Shown here in pieces: positions 13,701 to 25,700 of a DNA stretch of 64,000 nt; the stretch's first letter is position 1, and every line of letters starts with the position of its first letter. The stretch spans positions 7,931,246 through 7,995,245 of the forward strand of contig NC_087081.1 in assembly GCF_026151205.1 (NCBI RefSeq), read 5' to 3'. The translations under genes were made by a program, and so were the position numbers. The notes below the pieces were generated by a model. That model was not told where the DNA came from. It searched no databases and saw nothing but the letters and a program-made list of their open reading frames with translations. This DNA is from Bolinopsis microptera (lineage: Eukaryota; Ctenophora; Tentaculata; Lobata; Bolinopsidae).

Positions 13701-16700
13701 ATGGCGAGTTCAACTCCTTCAAAGATGATGAACAAACAAGGGGACAACACGAACAGCAGTGTTCCAAACCCCAGTCCTGACTGGTCAATGGCAGCACCAA
13801 CTGTTCCAATATTCAAATAATCCTCATCTTCTTTCGCAGTAAAATACTGTGTACTTGACTTTATTGATTCAACCAAAGTGGAGTTTTCTGAACAGGTGGA
13901 ATTTCTTGATGTTTGAGTCTCCCGGTCTGCCAAGGTCACTCTATCCGTCTGTACAGCATTCTCTGTCTTGCTCCTTTTCGAAAAATAGCGTCTAATGGCA
14001 GACTTCATAGATGTAAAGAAACCATCTCTCCAACAATAAGTAAAAGAAGAGAAGTGAAGTGTAGTAAACTGAATTGAGGTCGCCTCAAGTTTCTGAGGTA
14101 CCCTCAAGTGTTTGTACACGGTTAGAGTGTTATGAGTTCAACTGATCTATATAAATCAGTTATTTAGAATATATATTCGCATGTATCCACACTATATTTA
14201 CATTACACGTTCAACGTGATATCATTATCAGTGCAGTGTGTACAACACCAACTACACCGATCAATTGCCAATCTGCGAAACATTTAATTATTATTATCAC
14301 TTCGAGATGGCCAGGCCTACTCTCATGCTGTCTATAGGTGATGATTAACTCTGAAAAACTAGGGACAACTAGGGAATGATCCCAGAACCTCGACATTTCG
14401 CGTATCTTGCTCTACCAATTGAGCTACTGACCCTGATTCTCAGAGCGAAATCACCACTCATATACAGCACAATTTCATGCTTTGTGTGGAATATCATTTA
14501 TCAGTTATTTAGAATATATATTTATATATTTTTATATATTATATATTATATATAGTTATTTAGAATATATATTCGCATGATACATGCGAATTTATATTCT
14601 AAATAACTGATAAATGATATTCCACACAAAGCATGAAATTGTGCTGTATATGAGTGGTGATTTCGCTCTGAGAATCAGGGTCAGTAGCTCAATTGGTAGA
14701 GCAAGATACGCGAAATGTCGAGGTTCTGGGATCATTCCCCCATATCCAAAAAAATTTTTAATTTCCTACATTCTCAATTTTTTCGTTTTCTGTGGCCCAC
14801 TCGCTTCGCTCGCATAAAAAGTCTTTGTATTCGCGCGGTTCAAAGATTTTTCATGGCGGATTCCAGATTCTCAATTTTACTTTTTTAGTGCCCGGAATGC
14901 TTTTTAATAGATAATCCTAGGTTACTTTTGGGGGCGAAGCCCCCGAAAATTTTGCAAATTTAAACTAGATTTGGCCTCCTGGAACGAATCTGACAATGGA
15001 GAACGATTTTAGCATACTATTTTCTGATTTCAATTTTTATTGGGATAAATTGTCTGGATTCTAGAATCCCTAAACACTTGGCTTAACTAAAGCACGAAAT
15101 AGGATACAGCATGAAGTATCAAGAGTTTATAATTTTAGCAAAAATGTTTTCTCATCTACTACCATCACTTTCTGCTTCCAAGCTATAAACTAATACAGGG
15201 TTAAGGGAATTTGGAGAAGGAAGCAAGTATGAGACCAAATATTCAAGAAACAAGGAATTTAAATTTTCCAAAAATATAATAATGACTATTAGTATTTACT
15301 ATTTAAATAAGATAGGAAACGCAACAAAGAATGCTTATGCATTATGCATGTTTAGACGTATTACATCAACTCATAATACTATATAATGTTCTTTGAACTC
15401 CTGACATAAAGTTATTACAATTGCATTGATGACCGTTCACAACATTACATGATTGATAATGATATTATCAAAACTGGAATGGTAGTCTATATTGGGATTT
15501 GCAGAAGTTTTCTATAGCCGCCCCCATCCCCCCATGGGTGGTTTTTAGAAAAGAGTGGTTTCTTGCCATTCTCGTAGCAACCTGTTGAACAAGCTTTTCA
15601 CCCTCAGCAGAACATGGTGATGGAACTTTGGACGATTCATGATTAATAGGAAGTTCAACAACCCAATGTAAGCAACAAAAGCAAGCGGGCAGAGCGACTA
15701 ATTAAAAAACTAGAAAAAGTCCAATTCTCACGCCCATTCTAGCATCATCGTACAGATTAGTTAAAACGCCCTGTTTTTCTGATATTTTCTCACGCCACAC
15801 GAATTTGGGCTGGGTGTGTGCAGTGTGATACACACATTGAAGACGTGATGTGTATATGCTACTGCTTGCCAATACAGATTATCGGGTGACACTGTAGACA
15901 TATCCGGTTTCTTAGACTAGATAAGTAGATAGTAAAATGTTAATAAAGTAATAATGACAACTATTTATGTCGTGTACGCGAAAATGCCCCAATAATTAGC
16001 ATCTGGTTAGTGGTTACTTGATGCACAGATTTTGTAGCTAATAGCAAAAAACTTTGGTCTGTGAAACGAAATTTGATAGACTGGATCAGTGGATCCCTGA
16101 CTGAGGACATTTAAATAACGGTCCAGCAACTTTGAGTCTGCTCTTTCACTTAAATTCCTACTGAAATATTATCGAAAATTCTCAGAGTTGGCTCTCGAAT
16201 TTCCTACTTTTTGTCAAAAATTTCCTACTTTTAAAAATTTCCTACATTCTTAGAATGCGAGAATGCGGGTTTTTGGATATGGGATCATTCCCCAGTTGTC
16301 CCTAGTTTTTCAGAGTTAATCATCACCTATAGAGAGCATGAGAGTAGGCCTGGCCATCTCGAAGTGATAATGATCTATATAAAGTTTGATACTGTTACAG
16401 TGTAATGTCCAGAACTGATCTATATAAGTTGGACTGGAGTTACAGGCTAGAAGACACTGGAATTAAAATTGGCGGAATCAGGTTTGTTAACATAAAAATC
16501 AAAAATGCCGAATAATCAAAACATGGCCAAAACCAAGCTCGTATGTTATTACAGTTATCCATACTAGCAGGAACCCGTATAATATAACCCTAAACGGTGT
16601 CAAGACTCAAAATACTAAAATAATTATTACCTATTTAATTGGCGTTTTTGACACCACTTGGGGGTCCAAATTTTCGGCTCTAAAATCATTATTCCTTGGC

Positions 16701-19700
16701 CAATTTTTTATTTTTTCAAGCTGATTTGAAGGCCATTAAAGCATTTGACCCAGCCAAAAAAGTTCCAGTTGTATATCTTTTACGGTTTATGCGGAAAGTC
16801 GCGTTAAAGTTGATGCCGTGGTGTCAGTAAAATGGCACAGATATATATATATCGTCTCGCTTTATATATAGTAAGATGATTGATGATGTATAATTTCAAT
16901 GTAGTCCGAAGAGTCATAATTCTCTTCGCGTCCAAGAATGGCGTTCATCTGATCTCTAATTTTTATATAGTATTTAGACAGCAGTCAAAATATAAAGCAG
17001 AACAGACTGAAAAATAATTCTAACTTTTAGTCCAGAGCAAATTACGGAATCATGAGGTATATCCTAATTTTAAAACGTTGGACAAAATTGGTATCTTATT
17101 CAAAATCCTTAGCATACCTTAGTATAGCGTGCATTATACGTTTAACATGTTTATCTGATTATGTCGTGTAGTTTTATTGACTATTGATTTAATTAAATTT
17201 CTGATTTTTCTGAATACACTCAGGGATGACAATGAAGGTAAATAGATAAATTGACATTTCTACGTCATACTCATTGCTGTATGCAGTATGTATGTATTTT
17301 CTGTAGAGCGGTTGTTATAAATATCTCCGGGATTTCGACGCGGGATCATATTATCACTCAGCCCGGCCCGCTGTTAGATAAACATCTCAAGGTGATATCA
17401 TCCCGCCCCGGAAATTTGTATAAACCCGGCCCGCTTTTTAGTCGTAACTGATGTTTATCATTCAATTCTCCGACTTACAATAATCAATGATACTGCTGAT
17501 TAGAACTCGATAATAGTAGAACAGTTAGACGCGCGATCACGTGGGCGCGTCACGTGCGTACCACGTGCCACCAATAGCATACGCCGAGTCTATACCACGT
17601 GACACGAAAGCGCACCACGTGATATGAAACATCGTAACCGTCCACTTCTTTTACACGCAAATTCCTGGGAACGTTGCCAAAGCAGCTAATTCTTGGAATT
17701 TCTCCAACGCGTGGCGTGAGAAGTTGGCGACTAGCCAGCTACCCTTGTCCGTGCCCTAAAAATAGTATTGTTTTGCTTGCTCTCCTTCCAGCTCTTGTTC
17801 CTGCTAACGTTCAAGCTATTGCTCCACTATGACAGATCGGTTTGACATTCAGATTGATGAACTGCTTTCCAATCACTCTCTTCTAAAGTATAAATCCCTT
17901 GTCGAAATCGCCGGAGATAATTATAATCCATAAACACTTCACGCTCAGGGCTAAATAAATGTAATCCCTCAGCTGGCGCTTCGGGATTACATATTAACAC
18001 AAAACTCGTGCGCTGCGCGCACTCGTATGTGTTTATCAGATCATCCCGCTAGCGCGGGATGATCTGTTATATAAACCCTTTGCGTGGCGGGTTTATGTTA
18101 TTATAATTAAGACAGTGGCCAATTTTCCGACGGAATATCCAATTACATTGCATTGCTTCCAGTATTTCTGGCAAACAAAGCTACTCAAGGTTAACTTCGT
18201 GACGGGAATCCGATTATAGCTTTATAGTTATACCTTTTACTTTTTACTCCGAATAAACGTATGTTTTGCTGCCACGATAACTTGTTTCAGTTTTAAAACG
18301 TTTCTTCCTCTCTATTGTATCCAAACCTAAAACCAGAAATGACGTCAGATTATTCTACTACTTATATAGGCGGGACTGGATATGAGCAAAAAACCATGGT
18401 ACATCTTGCCCCAATCAACCTCACCCTTGCAGCTTACATCATCATCCAGAACTCAATGATAATCTATCATTATCTCAAAGACTGGAAAAGACTGTCTTCC
18501 CTCCTTTTCATTCTCATCGCTGCTGCCGACATTGGAAGTGCTTGTTCAGCAATAGCCCGGGGATCAGTAACTCTGTTGTGCGCGAACAATGAACACTTGC
18601 CGTTGCCAACGTGGGTGTACGTGACAAACACTTCGTTTGGTTACTTTTTCTACGTAACCTCCACATTGTTCGTATTGGTTTTGACGATTGTTAAAACGAT
18701 CACCTTAATAACACCAGAATGTGTGTGTGTGTGTGTGTCTGTCTGTCTGTCTGTCCGTGTGTAATTTCCGGTCGGTTATACAAAAAAAACGGTAAGAGTT
18801 ACGGGACTGATTTTTTCGGTATAGTGTCGACAAAACTCTGATGAAGCCCATAGGAAATTTTTTAAAAAATCGGCCGGTGGTAAGTGGTTTTATTGATGGT
18901 TTTGTACCACAAATGTTACATAAAGTTGCTTGAGCAGAACGGCAAGAGTTACGGGGCCTGCTCTCTCTTTCTCTCGCTCTCTCTCATTACTGTGTAATAT
19001 GTTATCTGCTGCATTTAAGTAGCGTCATAATTGGATTAGCCCGGAAGATTTGCTGTAATGTTATACCTTAAGCTTATTAGGGGAGGGAGTACTGTTAGTG
19101 TTTGGGGTCTGTTTGGACTGCAGAGAGAGAGAGAGAGAGAGAGTTCATACGACAATGTTATGCGTGTTTTCAAATATAATATGCGGGTGTGGTGCGGAGT
19201 TAACAAGGGTTAATTTCTATAACGATTTAAGCGGTTCAGGACGGGAGTGATGAGGTGTAATACTCGGTGTTCAGACCTTATGATCATGGAATGTGGTGCC
19301 TAATAATGATTAAATTATCCACAAGAAATAACTGATTATGAGATTATTGTTTAAGAAACTATTGGGTCACCTAATGCGGGTTTTGACTCAGCGGGTAATT
19401 ACTCCTACCCTTTTTAACTGCGGCAGTGAAATCCCGGCCGTAGGCCGGGTTACACTAGTCAATATAATAAATCCATTCTACAGGCTCCAAGAGCGGGCTT
19501 TGAAGGTTTGCTTAGCTATATTTCCATCTGTAGGGCTTATTTTGATTTCGGTGGACATATGGCATTGGATAAAAAAATATCGGTCCCGTTGTGTGAAACT
19601 GGGTGCGTGGGAGTTTCTAATAAACTTAAGCTTGGTTGGCGAGGCCACCTTGGCCGAAATTTTGGGATCCATTATGAATCCTGGAACTATTGGTTCGCTC

Positions 19701-22700
19701 ATTAGTATGACCCTACTTTCCTTTGAGTTTGCCATACCTGGTATACTTGTGCTTATTTGTATGTTTTTACAAATGTTTTACATCAAGCGTTCTCTTGGGC
19801 AAAGTGCAGACCCGCGACAAAATACTGCAAACCGGGCTAATCTCACAATATTTATGATATCCTTTCTGTATTTATTGAGCATATCTGTTTACTCTTGCAA
19901 CGAAATCATTCTCCATTGTTGTTGGCCAAATAATAATCACCTATTGGATATTGACTATAGCTGGAACCTGGTGGCAAAATTCACCCTACCACTGGTAAAT
20001 GCCGCACTGTTCCCGACCATCCTGATCCTGCGTAAAGCCGAGCTGAGAGTAATTTACAGAGGTTACATATCTACATTTGTACATCTGCCAGTCACGGTGT
20101 TCTGTAACATTCGTCACAGAGTCAGTGGGTACACATTTAGTACAAAGGATGAAGGGGTACACAGACATTAACTACAAAAAACTATCCGAGGAATCCGTAT
20201 GGAAACGGATTTGTGTCAAACATAAAATAAAAAGAAAAAAGAGTGATGTATTTTAGATTTTGTAAAAGACAAAATGATGAAAAAAAAGGCAGAAAAAAAC
20301 AAAATAAGGAAAAAATGTTTTCAAAGTTTAATGAAGGTTAGTTTAATTTGCGATCGTTTATTAAAAAGAAGAAAAATTTAATGTTTTGAGTGTTTGATAG
20401 TGTTAAACTCTGATTCATATGATTTAGAAATGTTTTAGATAAGAAAATAACGGATTATTCTAAATATTTGATTTTATAAAAGACAAAATAAGGAAAAAAA
20501 ATGTTTAAAAAGTTTTATGAACGTTAGTTTAATTTGCGATCGTTTATCAAAAAGAAAAAAATTTAATATTTTGAGTGTTTGATAGTGTTAAACTCTGATT
20601 GATATGATTTAGAAATGTTTTAGATAAGAAAATAACGAATTATTCTAAAGATTTGATTTTATAAAAGACAAAATAAGGAAAAAAATGTTTAAAAAGTTTT
20701 ATGAACGTTAGTTTAATTTGCGATCGTTTATTAAAAAGAAAAAAATTTAATATTTTGAGTGTTTGATAGTGTTAAACTCTGATTGATATGATTTAGAAAT
20801 GTTTTAGATAAGAAAATAACGAATTATTCTAAAGATTTGATTTTATAAAAGACAAAATAAGGAAGAAAATGTTTTAAAACTTTTATGAACGTTACATAGT
20901 TAGTTAGTTTAATTTGCGATCGTTTATTAAAAAGAAAAGTAATGATTTGAGTGTTTGATAGTGTTGAACTCTGATTGATTCAAAAACAAGGAAACGGCCT
21001 TGTTTGTGACACAATTTGTTAGCCTGATATTAGACTATCGGATGATTTCATTAATTTGCTTAAGGCTCTGTTCAGTGTTCATAAATTAAATTTATTACTT
21101 TGACAAAATAATGAATAATGATTGATATAAAATTAATTACTGCAAAAATAAGCGTTTTAAGTTTTCGTGAAAATAAGAATATCGGGGGAATTTATTCAGT
21201 TTATTAAAGACATGCTAAAACTAATTCTAAAAATATGGTATGATTATTAAAATTATGTGCGTTTAAACAGATAAAGATTAACTTATTTCGCTTTTCCCAC
21301 GGCCGGTACACACCCTAACATCAGAGATCTACACTCTTTCTCTATTTTTCATACTTTTAAGTACCGCTGATTTGAAATTATCTATCGCATAATATATCTA
21401 TTTTTATAAAACTTGTAATACTTCATACTCACTTAATATCATACTCTCAGAAGTAAGTAAATAATACTTAAATCATTATAAAACTACATACTACAAAAAA
21501 CATTTAAAACTACTTAAAAACATTTTAAAATAGTTATAAAATTTTCCAAATACTTCATTAACACTATAAAATACTTCATACTCACAGAAGGCCAGAGTAG
21601 TTGAAAGCAGGAATGGACAGGACCACATTGTGAGGTATAAATATAGCGTAGGCACAGCAGAACCCAACTTGAGACAGGCAGAGACTGACCTCAACCAGCC
21701 AGCGTCCGGTGTTACCCAGGGCAACCTGGCCAACATCCCCGTACTCGAGGTCAACGTCCTGAAATAATGTCTGGTAACTACAGAGTGCTGTTAAAGCGCT
21801 CATAAACCGTTTTCAGAGTGATTTCAGTCTAAGTTGACCCGGCAGAGAGCACTAAAACTATATCCTCTGCCTGTTGTTACGCTTTATCCAATTATTCCTC
21901 ATTCTACGTCAATTTTAAATGGCAGCACTATTATAATAAACGTGAAGGTTTTGAAATAGGGTAACAATTGACAAAAAGTTCTAAAATGTGACAGCAACTT
22001 TCAAAGATAGTAGCAACTGGCGAGTCGGATAATTAAAATGATGGAAATGAAGGGGAATTGGTGAAAATGACACATTTAGCCAATGACAACACACATACAG
22101 CTATAATACCTGAAACTGGTCGAAAACCACATCAGATCAGCGATTCACCGGATATATTTTAGAGATGATGAGCTCACGACGCAACCAATAATTGCTCTGA
22201 GAGCGCGGAAAAGCTATGTTGAAATGTATTCGATTCCGCGCGTTACATTTAAGAGGACCTCATCAGCCATTACGTGAGTCGTCATATCTGCAACTCTTAC
22301 ACAGTCAGTTAGTCTTACAAAAACCAAAGAGATGTTTGCCCAGAATGGCTCTGCAAGGATCTTTTGTAACCTACAATTACTGCACCCTAGCTCAATTAAA
22401 AAACGAATTACAACTAAATATTTAGGGGAAAAAGGTTCCCATGCCCTATATCATAACGTTCACCTTGTTGTCTTGGTCGATGTCATAAGAATTTCTTAAC
22501 CACCTACTGGATTTTTTCCCGATCCATGACTCAAAGGCACAAAAGAGTCAAGGACAATGGTTAGCGAACGAGGTTTTTTTTGATATGGTAGCTTTGCGAC
22601 CGTGTGTGCATGCCAATATGTCGCCCACGTTCTTAACTAGCCTGCGCAAAGTTATTTTGCGAGATATTCTGAATTAAATAATTATTGTCGCGCAGCGCTG

Positions 22701-25700
22701 AACTGACCAAGTGAATTGTTAATTCCACCATGATATGTACCTATCCTACTAGGCACTAATTGATAGAATATTGTTATTATTGTTAGAATTACTATTTTGC
22801 ACAGATCCTTGTCAGGTTGCATTAACAAGTCAAACAATAAAACTAACGGTTACACGATTTCCAAATTCAATATGGAATTAGCTGGGCGGCGCTCGGCCTG
22901 TCACTCTGTTATATCTGCATGCTTATAAACAGTAAAGACTGGGGACTCAGGTTATATTGAATATATAATAAAATAAGCCATCACTGATCGGGAAATTGAG
23001 CGGCCATCCACAAAAGAAAAGCGGCCGCATTTCTTGTTGGCTGGTGCCTGGTACTGTTTGATAATCAAATCTAATCAAAGAAGAAGGGAAGAAGTAAGTA
23101 CAAGTTATAAGGAAGAAAACCTTATCGCTGGGTTTCCAATTGGGTCATTTTGGGAAATTAACATATTAAAGTAACATAAAGTAGCTCGGTTTTTAAACTA
23201 ATTACAAATCTATTACATGTATTAAGTATTAAGTGATGGGATGGAAACCAGGTGTAGCTAGTCCTCAACCTGGCTCCATAATATGAAGGACTTGTTTTAA
23301 TTCTAAATGGAAAGCTCGAATATATTAAGCAATCGAATTAACTATATTATGATATTAAGTTGTTGGTTAAGATGTGACCATTGCACTGTTTCGAAAAGAG
23401 ATATCAGGTAAGCTTTAAATACAATTTCATTACGAGAGAAGTTTCCTAATTTCATGATGTAAATGGTTGTTGGATAATTTAGCTTATGACAAGAGATATT
23501 GTTCCAGATACTACAGTGAAGTTTTGACATTAAGTTATTTGTTTTAGGGAAAAATTAGATATGGGCGTTGTTTTGAACTATCTCTTTTATTATATCTAAT
23601 AATAGCAGTTTCCTTAAAATTGGAAAATGTTTGCCACCCTACCACATGTAAAGCGTGTAATATCTACGTTTGCTAAATACAACATGTATGTACTACAACA
23701 GATTACCAGATTTACCACCCTAACCATGTACATTGTACGGTAACCGTGCTGTAACGTAAACTATGGCACACACCTCTGTGCGGCTTAACTAGTAAAAGTG
23801 TGTGTGGCGTTGGCTATAGGGACTAGGGGTACTACTACAACTTTTATATAGAGACTACAATAGGGATTATGGTACCTTAATACGTAATGAAATTTTAACT
23901 TCTACACAATAAGAGGTCTGGAAAGGAGGGGGTCAAACTGTTTGACAAGTTTAGAAGTCGTTGTTTCCCCTAAAGTGAGTGTCGCAGTAAATATCATTAG
24001 TTATAAAGACGTTTTTATCAAGAACGTGAGAACAATGTGTAACATGTCGTGAGTGAAATTAACTGAGATCAGAGCTGAAGCCTGAACATTATGCTATCTA
24101 ATAATAATAATACAGGGGGGCCAAAAGTCAGTACCCATACGTTGGGTCTTATACCACCTCTGTGTTTTATATAAATTGAGAGTCGTTGCTTTGCAGATGG
24201 CATACTGTACCTACTTGTTCGAGGATTCCGTCACCAAAATTTTAAAATTATATTTTTGGGGGCCACACCCAATCAACATCGAATTGCTTATACTGGTGTT
24301 TGTGAACATGTTAGAGACTCCATTGTTACATATTGCAATAGGTAATTTAATCCGGAATATAATCTGAAAAGATGGTGCGAAACAGATTTAAAATGACGAA
24401 GTTATCAAGCAATTTGTTTATCTCGTTAGCAAAATTGATTGGGTACTCAATGATTATCCAATTATGACACCGTAATTAGGCTCTCTGCACGATTCCCATA
24501 ATGCAGATCTAGCCTCAACCCAATCACCTGATCAGTTATCACACGTAATGAACAAACTCGTTATGCTTCATGTCTCGGTCATCTGAGAAGCTAAAACTCT
24601 CATTTTTTCAGAACAAACGTAATTTAAATAACCAAACACCATTCAATAAAATTTGGCTCGATCCGACTATCAACAAATCAAAACTATCAAATAAATGCGA
24701 AAATGAACCTTCGTTTGAAAAAAATGAACACGAATATTTTTCGATTTGACAAATTGCTCGAACCGGTGGTGGTAGTAAGTCATCCTAGAAAGAATTATTT
24801 CAATTGGGCACTCAGTGACTGAGCTATTAAGGCCAACGTATGGGTACTGACTTTTGTCCCCCCCCCCCCCCCCCTGTATTATTAAACAACATTAAATTCG
24901 AGTAAAATTTATCCTATTTGAAACCTGTGTGATAACATTCTCGTAATAACGCACATTGTGCGCTTGCAAAACACGTGTTACCTTATTGCAACCCGAACCA
25001 GATAACTTATTCCCTGTGATGTTTCTGCCATTGGAAAAGGTAAAGAAAATGAGGTTTTAATCGTTATAGTGTCCAATATATAGATTTATAGATAGAACAT
25101 TACCAAAATTAGGATTTGCTGATAGAAATTTAGAAATGATTATTCATAACTGACTAGTTGGAAAAAATAAAAGAATAAATTTGCTTTCGCAACTTGCCTG
25201 GTTAGAATCAAGAAAATATTAAACCTGATTAGAAATCAAGGAAATATAACCTGATTAGAAATCAAGAAAATAATACCTGACTAGAATCAAGGAAATATTA
25301 CCTGTTTGGAGTCTCCCTCTAATAGTTTCTCCAGATCTAGTTGCTGAGATAATATCTTGTACTTGCAGTCTATCACTAGGAACATCGCCTTAATACTGAA
25401 ACATGTTATTATTAGTCAAATGCTTCACCTCATAATTGTATATCATTTTGGTGATTATCTCACTCTTTTTAGAATAAGGGAGCGTTTACATAATATTACG
25501 TCAGCAAGTGTTTGGCCATGTTTACCCCTCACCCCCGGCCCCCTCCGTCAGCAACTGTCAGCATCAAGCGACCCCCCCTCCCTAACCGCAAAACTATTTT
25601 CGGCTCATAATGATCAGGGAAGCATGAAATGTGGTTTCCAGTAAGACTTTGAATAATATGTGACATTTTTTGTTGGTCCGAGTCATTTTCGATATCAAAT

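Noticed and set aside
14390-14740. Two tRNA genes in inverted orientation
   Set aside because: Same SINE head in both arms of an inverted duplication; no complete cloverleaf ends.
22216-22425. 69-codon ORF with ATG
   Set aside because: No recognisable domain or signal peptide, lies in an intron; length compatible with chance.
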